Source: Planctomycetota bacterium (GTDB lineage: Bacteria > Planctomycetota > Planctomycetia > Planctomycetales > Planctomycetaceae). From it: a DNA stretch of 64,000 nucleotides. The notes beneath the pieces were generated by a model. The model had not been told where the DNA came from, searched no databases, and saw only the letters and a list, made by a program, of their open reading frames with translations. Location: positions 1 to 64,000 of the forward strand of contig JAEZFD010000046.1 of NCBI GenBank assembly GCA_023417655.1. Direction: 5' to 3'. The position numbers and the translations under genes were made by a program. Of this stretch, positions 7,992 to 16,636 are shown piece by piece; position 1 is the first letter of the stretch, and every line of letters begins with the position of its first letter.

Positions 7992-9263
7992 ATGACTTCA
8001 GCACAGCCAGCGAATCCAAACACACTCTGGGGTAAGTGGTGTTCGATCCCGTTGTATCTTCGAATTCTCGTTGGTCTGGTACTGGGGATCGGAGTCGGAG
8101 TCGCGCTGGGCGAGAGAGCCCATTTTCTGGAACTTCCAGCGCAGATCATTCTGCGGTTGCTTGGAGCCTTGGCCCCGCCGTTGATTATGACTGCCGTCAT
8201 CCATGTGCTGATGACGACCAAAATCGAGGGGAAGCAGTCAGCTCGATTGGCCTTTCTGCTGATTCTGAATACGACGGTGGCGATCCTGATCGGGTTGGCT
8301 GTTGCCAATATCGTGAAGCCGGGCGCCGGTGCGGACATGAAGCCCGATGGAGAGGTGAAGAAGGTCAATCTCGAAGACAAGTCGCCGGTCGACCTTGTTG
8401 TTGCCAATATTCCCCGCAGTCTGCTCGGCCCGCTGGGGGATAATCAAAATATCATCGGCGTCATTATCATTGCCATTGCTTTGGGGGTGGCACTGCGAGG
8501 TGTGACAGCTCATGCCCTCGCGCTACAGATTGTCGAAATCTCATATGAATCGCTTTTGACGATTTTGAACTGGATCATCCAGTTGGTGCCGATCGGAGTC
8601 TTTGCGATCGTGGCTAAAGTTGTCGGAACGCAGGGATTCAGTTCGTTCATCGCAATGGGATGGTTCATCTTTGCCGTTCTGCTGGCTCTCTTCCTGCAGA
8701 CGTGCTGGTACATGATCCGGATCCGGCTGTTCTCATGGCCTCGGATCGGCGACATCTTTCGGGGAATGCGCGATGCGCTGGTGATGGCGTTTTCGACAAG
8801 CAGTTCCACTGTCACGATGCCGCTGACCTATCAGTGTCTCCGGGACAAAGTGGGCGTGCGTGAGAAGTCGGCGAGTTTGGGGGCGCTGGTGGGCGCCAAC
8901 TTCAACAATGACGGAACAGCACTCTACGAGGCGATGGCAGCGATGTTTGTTGCCCAGCTGGTCGGGCAGAATCTCTCGACATGGGAACAGGTGCTGGTGG
9001 TGCTGACTTCGATTGTCGCTTCAGTCGGGGCAGCCGGGATCCCTGAAGCCGGACTGGTGACAATGACGCTTGTCTTCACAGCAGTCGGCCTTCCGGTCGA
9101 GTACATCGCACTGCTTCTGGCGGTCGACTGGTTCCTCGATCGTTGCCGGACGGTGATCAATGTTCTGGGTGACGTGAACGTCAGCTGCCTGCTGGACGGC
9201 CGCACCCGTGAAGTTGTGTCGGAGTCCGATCCTGTGGCATCAGTTTCTGTGGAACCTGCGTGA
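7992..9263 (+). CDS. dicarboxylate/amino acid:cation symporter (DAACS family)
   Basis: The 423-residue integral membrane protein has about eight transmembrane helices and two re-entrant loops. Family marks are visible: STSSSTVTMPLTYQC (hairpin-1 serine-rich motif), GANFNNDGTALYEAM (the NMDGT-like cation site, here NNDGT), and GIPEAGLVTMTLVFTAVGLP (hairpin 2). A C-terminal helix has VDWFLDRCRTVINVLGD, where the Asp and Arg usually contact the substrate. It takes up C4-dicarboxylates, glutamate/aspartate or neutral amino acids with Na+ or H+ across the cytoplasmic membrane. The exact substrate cannot be read from the sequence. It is preceded by a terminator and faces a convergent DUF983 gene. 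Confidence 0.9.
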   Translation: MTSAQPANPNTLWGKWCSIPLYLRILVGLVLGIGVGVALGERAHFLELPAQIILRLLGALAPPLIMTAVIHVLMTTKIEGKQSARLAFLLILNTTVAILIGLAVANIVKPGAGADMKPDGEVKKVNLEDKSPVDLVVANIPRSLLGPLGDNQNIIGVIIIAIALGVALRGVTAHALALQIVEISYESLLTILNWIIQLVPIGVFAIVAKVVGTQGFSSFIAMGWFIFAVLLALFLQTCWYMIRIRLFSWPRIGDIFRGMRDALVMAFSTSSSTVTMPLTYQCLRDKVGVREKSASLGALVGANFNNDGTALYEAMAAMFVAQLVGQNLSTWEQVLVVLTSIVASVGAAGIPEAGLVTMTLVFTAVGLPVEYIALLLAVDWFLDRCRTVINVLGDVNVSCLLDGRTREVVSESDPVASVSVEPA

Positions 9264-9351
9264 AGCCGGCGTCGCGAGCGTTGCGTTCACTGCAAAGATC
9301 TCAGTGAAGATGTCGGCCGCTCTGAGTATTAAGCGCCGTTTCCGAACTGAA

Positions 9352-9819
9352 CTAAGGAGCCTTGGGGAGGCTGCTGTCCGGAGGCGACGGCGGTTCTCCC
9401 TTTCTCGGCGACGTGAACGGAGAATTGTCTGTGCCGTGCCGCGCTTCATAGACAAGTGTCATCCAGATGCTGCGGGCGTACCTGTGAAACCACAGCGGGA
9501 ACAACGCGATGAAAATGATGCAGGCCCAGAGTGTTGAACCGGTTGTCCACCCGAGACCGAAGGCCAGCAGCCAGTACAACCCGGTGACCAGCACGACCGT
9601 CGCAGCGTAGTTCGGGTAAATCGATCCGACATAGAATCCCGGCTCTGCATTGAAATTGAGCCCGCAATTCGGGCACTTTTCATTCAAATGCAGGACGTCA
9701 CGATACAGCCGCCCCTGCAGGCAGCGAGGGCATCTGAGTCTCAGTGCAGCGATGATTCTTTGCGATGTGGACATGTCGTTCTTCCAGACGAGGTCATCTG
9801 AAGTCCGCTTTTCAGTCAT
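9352..9819 (-). CDS. DUF983 zinc-ribbon membrane protein
   Basis: The 155-residue protein has a short N-terminal zinc ribbon (CPRC at about 30-33 and CPNC at about 50-53) followed by the DUF983 signature NFNAEPGFYVGSIYPNYAA. Two transmembrane helices follow (TVVLVTGLYWLLAFGLG and LWACIIFIALFPLWF). The C-terminal tail is Pro/Ser-rich. The molecular role of DUF983 proteins is not established. An internal Met at residue 16 is an alternative start. The gene converges with the symporter gene across an 88-bp gap. Confidence 0.82.
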   Translation of the reverse strand: MTEKRTSDDLVWKNDMSTSQRIIAALRLRCPRCLQGRLYRDVLHLNEKCPNCGLNFNAEPGFYVGSIYPNYAATVVLVTGLYWLLAFGLGWTTGSTLWACIIFIALFPLWFHRYARSIWMTLVYEARHGTDNSPFTSPRKGEPPSPPDSSLPKAP

Positions 9820-10123
9820 TTCAGAAAAGCCTGCAGCTGCGGTCTCGCATCAAGACCTCAGTCCTTGATACAGGCTCGCGCGAGTCGAGTCGTAGGAAAA
9901 TTCGGATTGTCAGGAGACCCTCATTCTCAGTGTAGACTTTCACATCGTCCTGGGCACGTAGGAATTCTCCAGTTCTCGTTTGCGGTCATTCTGAAGTCGA
10001 GTTGGTTGAGATGAGGTTGCATCCTAAATCGACAGGGCTTTAGAATTCGGAAGACTCTCGAGGCCGAACTGTCGCGCCGTTGTCGCTTTCTCACTCCCCC
10101 CCATCCCCTATTCGCTTGGAATC
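9820..10123. other. divergent intergenic region
   Basis: This 304-base gap separates the minus-strand DUF983 gene from the plus-strand enolase-superfamily gene and must hold both promoters. No conserved element was recognised in it. Confidence 0.4.
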
Positions 10124-11476
10124 ATGAACAGGTCGACCGACGTCAGGGTGAAAGACGCTCTTATCACTTTCGAGGAACATCCTTATCGGACTCCGCTGAA
10201 ATTCGGCGGACGTGTCGTCGACAAGTGCAAAATCATGAATGTCCAGGTGGTTCTGGAAACCCGGGACCGCAGGAAGGCGACGGGACTGGGCAGCATGCCC
10301 GTCGCTCCTGTCTGGGCCTGGCCATCAGGTCAGGTGACCCCGGATCAGGCCGAGAAGGCGATGTGCGACTTCGCTGAACAGGTCCTGAAGCTGACCGACA
10401 GCCTCGATGAAAACGCTCACCCCGTCGATCTGATTTATCTGATCTCGGCGGAATACAATCACCTGGGCAAAGTCGTTTCTCATGAGAACCGCCTGCCCGA
10501 ACCGATGCCAACACTGGCGCAGCTGGTGTCTGCCAGTCCGCTGGATGCAGCATTGCACGACGGCTTCGGAAAGCTCGTCGGATTGAACTCCTACAACGCT
10601 CTGTCGAAGGAGTTCATGAACCACGATCTGGGACATTACCTCGACGATCAGTTCGCTGGGGAATATCTCGACAAGTACACCCTGCGGAAACCGCAGGCGA
10701 AGATGCCGCTCTACCACCTGATCGGGGCATTGGATCCGCTGACGGAAGCTGAAGTCACTACTCCGATCAACGACAATCTGCCGGTCACGCTGGGGCAGTG
10801 GATTGCCGCTGATGGTCTGACTCACCTGAAGATCAAGCTGAATGGCGATGATCTCGACTGGGACGTCAGCCGCGTTCTTTCTGTTGAGAAAGTCGCTGCA
10901 GAAGCTCAGGCCAAACGAGGCTGTGAGAAGTGGTTCTATTCGGTCGACTTTAATGAGAAGTGCGCGAACGTCGATTACGTTCTGACCTTCCTGAAGAAGA
11001 TTCAGGAGGCTTCACCGGCTGCGTATGATCGCATCCAGTACATCGAACAGCCGACCCATCGTGATCTTCAGGCACACCCTGACAACAAGATGCACAAGGC
11101 CGCCGAGCTGAAACCAGTGGTGATCGATGAGTCGCTGGTGGACTACGAATCGCTGCTGCTCGCCCGTGAACTCGGATACAGCGGTGTCGCTTTGAAGGCC
11201 TGCAAAGGTCACACGGAAGCGCTGTTCGCTGCTGCGGCCGCTCAGAAGTTTGGCATGTTCCTGTGCGTGCAGGACCTGACCTGTCCAGGTCGTTCCTTCC
11301 TGCATTCGGCAAGCTTGGCGTCTCGCATCCCAGGCGTTGCAGCGATTGAAGGGAACTCCCGTCAATACTGTCCGGCGGCCAACCGCCTCTGGGCTCGCGA
11401 CGTTCCGGCAATGTTCGAAATCACCGACGGAACCGTCGAGACCGGAGTTCTGGACGGACTGGGACTCGGCTTCTAG
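10124..11476 (+). CDS. enolase-superfamily enzyme, KxK (MLE-like) subgroup
   Basis: The 450-residue protein has an N-terminal capping domain up to about residue 195, then the TIM-barrel domain. Catalytic positions are visible: K236-I-K238, metal ligands D275 (SVDFNE), E308 (YIEQPT) and D335 (VVIDES), and K358 (GVALKACKG). Lysines on both faces put it in the muconate-lactonizing / o-succinylbenzoate / dipeptide-epimerase type subgroup, which abstracts an alpha-proton of a carboxylate with Mg2+. The protein is longer than the usual 350-400 residues, mainly because of insertions at about 85-130 and 165-200. No pathway partner lies nearby, so the substrate is unknown. A strong terminator follows. 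Confidence 0.78.
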   Translation: MNRSTDVRVKDALITFEEHPYRTPLKFGGRVVDKCKIMNVQVVLETRDRRKATGLGSMPVAPVWAWPSGQVTPDQAEKAMCDFAEQVLKLTDSLDENAHPVDLIYLISAEYNHLGKVVSHENRLPEPMPTLAQLVSASPLDAALHDGFGKLVGLNSYNALSKEFMNHDLGHYLDDQFAGEYLDKYTLRKPQAKMPLYHLIGALDPLTEAEVTTPINDNLPVTLGQWIAADGLTHLKIKLNGDDLDWDVSRVLSVEKVAAEAQAKRGCEKWFYSVDFNEKCANVDYVLTFLKKIQEASPAAYDRIQYIEQPTHRDLQAHPDNKMHKAAELKPVVIDESLVDYESLLLARELGYSGVALKACKGHTEALFAAAAAQKFGMFLCVQDLTCPGRSFLHSASLASRIPGVAAIEGNSRQYCPAANRLWARDVPAMFEITDGTVETGVLDGLGLGF

Positions 11477-11821
11477 GGCAGATCGCACTTTTCAGTGCCT
11501 ACCCAATGTGGTTTTCGAGCGGCGTTTCCTTTGCGAAACGCCGCTCTTTTTGTTTTCCAGTCTTCCGACACCGGTGACCCACCCATTCACTTCCCTGATG
11601 GAATTGGTCATTTGGGAAATGTCCATTTGTGATGGCTGTCCGCCGCTCCGGGATTATTTCCAGTCAGAAAACGGTTTCGCACAGATCGGGACTTGGCAAA
11701 TCAGTTCCTCGCGGCGACGATAAAGGAAGTGCACAACAGGACTTTCGGTGCTCAGACGAGACGTGAATCTTCGAAAAGAGATTCGCGACGGATGCAGCAC
11801 TCTCGTTGGTAATCCAGAATC
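11477..11821. other. intergenic region of about 345 bases
   Basis: It holds the terminator of the enolase-superfamily gene at 11517-11551; the remainder should include the promoter of the following oxidoreductase gene. No further gene is supported. Confidence 0.45.
11517..11551 (+). terminator. intrinsic terminator of the enolase-superfamily gene
   Basis: GAGCGGCGTTTC (11517-11528) pairs perfectly with GAAACGCCGCTC (11535-11546) around a six-base loop and is followed by TTTTTG. Confidence 0.88.
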
Positions 11822-13108
11822 ATGAATTCCGAGACGCCTCCCATTCGAGCTGTGAATCGACGCGACTTTCTGGGAAAGTCCGCGCGGAACGCTGCCGGTG
11901 TGGCCGTCGGAGTCCTCGGACTCGGCGCAACTGTGCGATCGAGTCCGAATGAGCAGATCAATGTTGCCATTATCGGTGCCGGCGAGCAGGGGCGGGATCT
12001 GGCATTACGCCTGTGTCAGATGCCGCATGTGCGGGTCTCGACAGTGTGCGACGTTGACGCCGGTCCTCTGGTGCATCTGCAGCATGAACTCATCGACCGA
12101 TCTGGACATTCCCCGATCGCGGTGACACGCTTTGAACAGGCGCTGGAATCACGGAATGTCGACGCGGTTGTCATTGCCACGCCGGACCATTGGCACGCCG
12201 AGATGGCCCGGCAGTCGTGTCTTGCCGGGAAAGATGTTTACCTTGAGCAGCCGGTCGCCCACTCCATCGCAGAAGGGGTGATGCTGCGGGATACCGTGCA
12301 GCGTTCCGGACGCATCTTGCAGACGGGGCTTCCCCAGAGAAGTGGAGCCCACTTTCAATCGGCCGTCGAAGTTCTCCGCAACGGCGAGATCGGTCAGGTT
12401 CATCAGGCGAAAGCCTGGGCGATGCACCGCCGCCGCAGCATTCGTCATGCGGAACCAACTGCCGTTCCTCCCGGGGTCGATTACAATCGATGGCTAGGGC
12501 CTGCGCCGCAACGACCGTTTCAGGCCAGCCGGTTTCACCAGAATTGGCCTTGGTTTTGGGACTATGGATCAGGCGAACTCGGGCTCTGGGGCGTTCAGTT
12601 ACTTGACGTCGTCCGCTGGGGATTGAATCTGGATCTTCCAACTCGAATTCTTGCGACAGGCGGGATTCGGGCGTTTCGTGATCAGCGCGAAACACCGGAT
12701 ACGATGACAGTGCAGTTCGAATTTCCTGAGCTGGAAGTGGTCTGGGAACACCGACAGTGGTCACATCGGGGACTCGAAGGTCGCACCGCAGCGGCAGCCT
12801 TCTATGGAGAACATGGCACGCTGATCATCGATAGGAGTGGCTGGAAGATCTACGACGGACCGCCGGGGCGATTTGCCGACGCAAGCGAACTCCATCAGTC
12901 ACACCTGCAGAATTGGCTCGATTGTCTACGCACCCGTGAGACTCCACGAGCGGACATCGTGACCGGTCAACGCAGCATGACTCTCTGTCATTTGGGAAAT
13001 ATCGCTTACCGTCTGGGGGCGGAATTACGGTTTGATCCCAAATCGCTGCGGTTTGAGAAGAACGACGCGGCCAATGAGTTGCTCAAAGGAAACACCCCTC
13101 TCGCCTAG
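11822..13108 (+). CDS. Tat-exported Gfo/Idh/MocA family oxidoreductase
   Basis: The 428-residue protein begins with a Tat-type signal (NRRDFLGKSARNAAGVAVGV, twin Arg at 14-15). The Rossmann domain follows with NVAIIGAGEQGRDLALRLC (GxGxxG), VSTVCDVDAG, and DAVVIATPDHWHAEMARQSCLAGKDVYLEQPVAHS, where the usual EKP motif reads EQP, so the canonical lysine is replaced by Gln. The C-terminal half is the family's alpha/beta domain. These enzymes are NAD(P)-dependent sugar or polyol dehydrogenases. Planctomycetes carry many Tat-exported paralogs whose substrates are mostly unknown. Export with a bound cofactor fits the Tat route. The Lys-to-Gln change makes a non-standard reaction possible. Confidence 0.87.
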   Translation: MNSETPPIRAVNRRDFLGKSARNAAGVAVGVLGLGATVRSSPNEQINVAIIGAGEQGRDLALRLCQMPHVRVSTVCDVDAGPLVHLQHELIDRSGHSPIAVTRFEQALESRNVDAVVIATPDHWHAEMARQSCLAGKDVYLEQPVAHSIAEGVMLRDTVQRSGRILQTGLPQRSGAHFQSAVEVLRNGEIGQVHQAKAWAMHRRRSIRHAEPTAVPPGVDYNRWLGPAPQRPFQASRFHQNWPWFWDYGSGELGLWGVQLLDVVRWGLNLDLPTRILATGGIRAFRDQRETPDTMTVQFEFPELEVVWEHRQWSHRGLEGRTAAAAFYGEHGTLIIDRSGWKIYDGPPGRFADASELHQSHLQNWLDCLRTRETPRADIVTGQRSMTLCHLGNIAYRLGAELRFDPKSLRFEKNDAANELLKGNTPLA

Positions 13109-13231
13109 GTCTCCGAGGGGATGTGAACCTTGATCGAATGTCGCGGCCCTGACTTGCAGCATCGTGGTACACTGCCGCGATCCTGGCCGCGCTTCCTGCA
13201 ATGATTTCCGAAGCCGGTTCTTTGCTAGCTC

Positions 13232-13519
13232 TCACAGCAGCATGACGACGCCATCGAGGCCGCGAAGCTGCTGGTAAATTTCCAGGACGTGATCTGCGTC
13301 CCGTACATCAGGGACAATTGTCACGCTGAAGTGGCGGCCTGATGGTGTGGATCGGGAGGAGAAGGCAGGCTCAGCGGATTCGTCGAGACACAACTTCACA
13401 GCCCGGAGGACCCGGCTGACGAATTCAGGGTCAGCGACGCCGATGACTTTAAATGTGTAGGCCCCGGGGAACTCTTGGCTGGCTTCGATGAGATCCCGAT
13501 TGGGAAGTTGTTCTGACAT
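13232..13519 (-). CDS. DUF493 (YbeD-like) protein
   Basis: The 95-residue protein matches the small ferredoxin-like-fold DUF493/YbeD family: FPGAYTFKVIGVADPEFVSR near the start, SSRSTPSGRHFSVTIVP in the middle and IYQQLRGLDGVVMLL at the C-terminus. GAGGAG lies nine bases before the ATG. The family is suspected to be a small regulatory, ACT-like protein. Its role here is unknown. The neighbouring sulfate-binding lipoprotein gene ends before it on the other side and is not clearly in the same operon. Confidence 0.82.
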   Translation of the reverse strand: MSEQLPNRDLIEASQEFPGAYTFKVIGVADPEFVSRVLRAVKLCLDESAEPAFSSRSTPSGRHFSVTIVPDVRDADHVLEIYQQLRGLDGVVMLL

Positions 13520-13630
13520 GGTGCGCTCCTCATTGTTTGCACAGCCTCATTGTCGCACAGCGCATCAGCAAATCAAATGGGTGAACTGAAGTGAGCGATG
13601 ACAACCCCAGTGATCACCAGCTGGTTTCCG

Positions 13631-14665
13631 CTACTTTCTCGAATTGATGTAGATCTGGTCGAACTCGGCTCCTTCAGCGAAAAATCTCTGCTGCGCGTCC
13701 TGCCAGTCGGCGGCAACATCCTGAATTCCGAGCAGTTTCATTGAAGGGAAGTGGTCACCGAACTGGACGAGAGCTTCAGGATCGCGGGGGCGGAAGTGAT
13801 GCCGGGCGATGATCTCCTGACCCTGTCGGGTGTAGAGAAAGTTCAGGTAGGCCTCGGCATGGGCGCGAGTGCCACGTCGATCGACTGTCGCGTCGACGAT
13901 TGCGATCGGGGGCTCATGAATGATGCTCACAGGGGGATACACGATTTCGAGTGAACCGCCGGCCTCGTTCACCTCCAGCCATGCTTCACTTTCCAGGGCG
14001 ATGTGAACGTCGCCAATCCCTTTCTGGGCAAACGTACTTGTTGCTCCCCGGGCGCCGGTGTCCAAGACTGGAACGCGGCGATACAGCTCAGCGATGACTT
14101 TACGGGCACCCTCAACCCCATCACCGAGAGAGAGGCCATAGCCCCAGGCAGCGAGGAATGCCAGCTTTCCATTTCCGGACGTCTTTGGACTGGGGGTGAT
14201 GACTACTGTGTCGCCTCTCAGTAGATCCGGCCAGTCTTTGATCTGCTTCGGATTTCCTTTTCGTACAACGAAGACGATTGCAGACGTGTACGGGACTGAA
14301 TTGTTCGGAAAAGTAGCCTGCCAGTCTTTACGGATTAACCCTTTCGCGGCGATGGCATCGATATCCGTCTGGATTGAAAGAGTAGCAACGTCCCCTTTTA
14401 ATCCGTCGATGATCGATCTGGCCTGACTGCCGGATCCTCCATGCGACTGTTGTACAGTAAGAGTGACGCCGGAGCTCTTCCTGTACTCAGGAATGAACGC
14501 CTGATTCAGGTCTTTCCACAACTCTCGAGTTGGATCATAGGAGACATTCAGGATCTTGACCGTAGTGGCTCGTTCCCCAGAGGGAGTTCCACCGCAACCG
14601 ACCAGCAGGCCAAACATCAGCACTGCAAAGAACAGGGAAGTGGGCCCCCAAGACCGTCGACTCAT
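13631..14665 (-). CDS. sulfate/thiosulfate-binding lipoprotein, orphan ABC component
   Basis: The 344-residue protein has a lipoprotein signal with lipobox LLVGC (Cys 24). The mature part opens with ILNVSYDPTRELWKDLNQAF, the typical start of sulfate-binding Sbp/CysP proteins. It continues with QSHGGSGSQARSIIDGL, VATLSIQTDIDAIA and VITPSPKTSGNGKLAFLAAW, which form the anion-binding cleft. The protein delivers sulfate or thiosulfate to a CysTWA permease. No permease or ATPase gene is adjacent, so it either serves a distant transporter or acts alone. The signal and fold are clear; sulfate versus a related oxyanion is not decided. Confidence 0.87.
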   Translation of the reverse strand: MSRRSWGPTSLFFAVLMFGLLVGCGGTPSGERATTVKILNVSYDPTRELWKDLNQAFIPEYRKSSGVTLTVQQSHGGSGSQARSIIDGLKGDVATLSIQTDIDAIAAKGLIRKDWQATFPNNSVPYTSAIVFVVRKGNPKQIKDWPDLLRGDTVVITPSPKTSGNGKLAFLAAWGYGLSLGDGVEGARKVIAELYRRVPVLDTGARGATSTFAQKGIGDVHIALESEAWLEVNEAGGSLEIVYPPVSIIHEPPIAIVDATVDRRGTRAHAEAYLNFLYTRQGQEIIARHHFRPRDPEALVQFGDHFPSMKLLGIQDVAADWQDAQQRFFAEGAEFDQIYINSRK

Positions 14666-14957
14666 GGATTCGATCCTGACTGTCGCTTAGAAACTGAATT
14701 ATTCACGACTGGTTTTGTAGTTGATTGTTCAACCTCTCTTGAAGGGTGAGAACATTGGAATCCGCCTGAAATCTTGGCTCAGATGCAGATTCGGATGTGT
14801 CCGGGATGCGAGTGTCAGGACGCCCCTCGGTCGGGAAGTGGTCAGCGATCAGGGTTTCCGTCAAATTTTCACTTGACGGCATTGCTTGCGTTGTCACGGG
14901 TCAATAGAATTCCGCGTTCAACACAGGCCAGCTTTTTGAAATGGATATGGTTGGACA

Positions 14958-15215
14958 ATGAAAGACGGCATTCACCCTAAGTATCAACCGGTTGTGTTCC
15001 ACGATGTCGGTGCGGACCATAAGTTTCTGACTGCATCGACGATGTCGTCAAAAGAAACGATCGTCTGGGAAGACGGCAAGACCTACCCGCTGATCTCCGT
15101 GGACATCAGCTCGGCCTCACACCCATTCTTCACCGGGAAAATGAAATACGTCGACAGCGCTGGTCGCGTCGAAAAGTTCCAGAAGAAATACAACTGGGCA
15201 AAGAAGGAAGGCTAA
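14958..15215 (+). CDS. rpmE2: ribosomal protein L31 type B
   Basis: The 85-residue protein reads MKDGIHPKYQPVVFHDVGAD at the N-terminus, with a central segment DISSASHPFFTGKMKYVDSA and the basic end VEKFQKKYNW. This is the longer, cysteine-free type B form (bacterial bL31B). It lacks the CxxC zinc site of type A and usually replaces it when zinc is scarce. It sits just upstream of prfA in the same direction, with a 256-bp gap. Confidence 0.93.
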   Translation: MKDGIHPKYQPVVFHDVGADHKFLTASTMSSKETIVWEDGKTYPLISVDISSASHPFFTGKMKYVDSAGRVEKFQKKYNWAKKEG

Positions 15216-15471
15216 TCGCCTTCTGGTCTCGCAAGAGGCCCTGTCTGCTCCCTTGCCGGAGTCGGCTTTTTGCTGTTTAAGTTTGATGTGTTCGCCAGGA
15301 CGCGGTCTTTGGGAAAAGACGCGTCCTGTTGCGCTTCATGCTTTCTGTTTTCTGCTTGGTCGCTTTCATGACATTCCTTCGCCCATTTCATTAGCCGGAT
15401 CAGGAGAACCTCAAGTCGCAGTCGGCTTTGAGGTGTTGTGATTTCTTCCTGCTTCCGAAAAGGGTGTCGCG

Positions 15472-16542
15472 ATGTTTCCAAGCCTGGAAATCAAACTGAA
15501 GCGTTTTCTGGAACTGGAACTGCAGCTGCAGGATCCAGTCATTCTTTCGAATCCCACCAAGCTCGTCGAAATTCAACGCGAATACGGTGGCCTGCGAAAA
15601 GTCGCCACAGCGGTACGCACCTATCATCAGCTGGTCGACGATATCGCTGTCGCCCAGGAAATGATCGACGCCGAAACTGATCCTGCTTCGAGGGCGTACG
15701 CGAAGGCCGAACTGAAGCAGCTTGAAGAGCAGCAGGTCGCCCTGCAGAGCGAACTGGAAGACATCGTCACCGCCGGGGACTCAATCACCCGTGGCGGACT
15801 GATCATGGAAATTCGCGCCGGAACCGGTGGCGAAGAAGCCGCTCTGTTTGCCGGCAATCTGTTCGAAATGTACTCCCGGTACGTTGAAAAACGTGGCTGG
15901 AAATTTGAATTGCTGGAATCGTATCCGTCGGAAATGGGCGGCTTCAAGGAAATCACCTTCTCCGTGTCCGGGGAAGGGGCGTTTCACGAACTCCAGTTCG
16001 AGAGCGGTGGGCATCGCGTTCAGCGCGTGCCGGAAACGGAAGCACAGGGCCGCGTTCACACGAGTGCTGCGACGGTGGCCGTACTGCCCGAAGTGAGCGA
16101 AGTGGAACTCGTCATTCGTGACGAAGACCTGCAAATCGACACGATGCGGGCAGGTGGCCCCGGTGGGCAGAAGGTGAACAAGACGGAAAGTGCCGTCCGA
16201 ATCACCCACATTCCGACCGGTGTCGTGGTGAAATGTCAGGACGAAAAGTCACAGCACAAGAACAAAGCAAAGGCGATGCGAGTTCTCCGCGGTCGTATTC
16301 TGGAGGCCCAGCAACGGAAAGCTGCCGAAGAACGTGCCAGTCAGCGCCGCACACTCATCGGTTCCGGGGATCGCAGCGAACGAATCCGTACATATAATTT
16401 CCCGCAGGGACGCTGTACCGATCACCGCATCGGATTGACGTTGTACAAGCTGGATCAGATCATGCAGGGAGAGCTTGATGAGCTGATCTCAGCAATGCTC
16501 GAGTTCGACCGGCAGGAACGCCTCAAGGGGGGAGTGGAGTAA
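15472..16542 (+). CDS. prfA: peptide chain release factor 1
   Basis: The 356-residue protein has the release-factor GGQ loop at 231-233 (RAGGPGGQKVNKTESAVRIT) and the RF1-type stop-codon recognition motif P-x-T at 187-189 (VPETEAQGRVHTSAATV). RF2 would have SPF there. AAAGGG lies eight bases upstream of the ATG. It reads UAA and UAG and triggers peptidyl-tRNA hydrolysis. The gene encoding its Gln methyltransferase follows directly, the classic arrangement. No programmed frameshift is present, as expected for RF1. Confidence 0.96.
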   Translation: MFPSLEIKLKRFLELELQLQDPVILSNPTKLVEIQREYGGLRKVATAVRTYHQLVDDIAVAQEMIDAETDPASRAYAKAELKQLEEQQVALQSELEDIVTAGDSITRGGLIMEIRAGTGGEEAALFAGNLFEMYSRYVEKRGWKFELLESYPSEMGGFKEITFSVSGEGAFHELQFESGGHRVQRVPETEAQGRVHTSAATVAVLPEVSEVELVIRDEDLQIDTMRAGGPGGQKVNKTESAVRITHIPTGVVVKCQDEKSQHKNKAKAMRVLRGRILEAQQRKAAEERASQRRTLIGSGDRSERIRTYNFPQGRCTDHRIGLTLYKLDQIMQGELDELISAMLEFDRQERLKGGVE

Positions 16543-16636
16543 TCTCCACTCACGACCGGTCAGCAGTGAGGAACTGGAGTCCCGGATAGACGGCGTGCTG
16601 CTTGAAATTCAGACGTCGTCCAAGGAAGGAAATGCA

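Noticed and set aside
15207..15223. GAAGGC/GCCTTC hairpin overlapping the L31 stop codon
   Set aside because: Only six base pairs and no T-tract, so it is not reported as a terminator.
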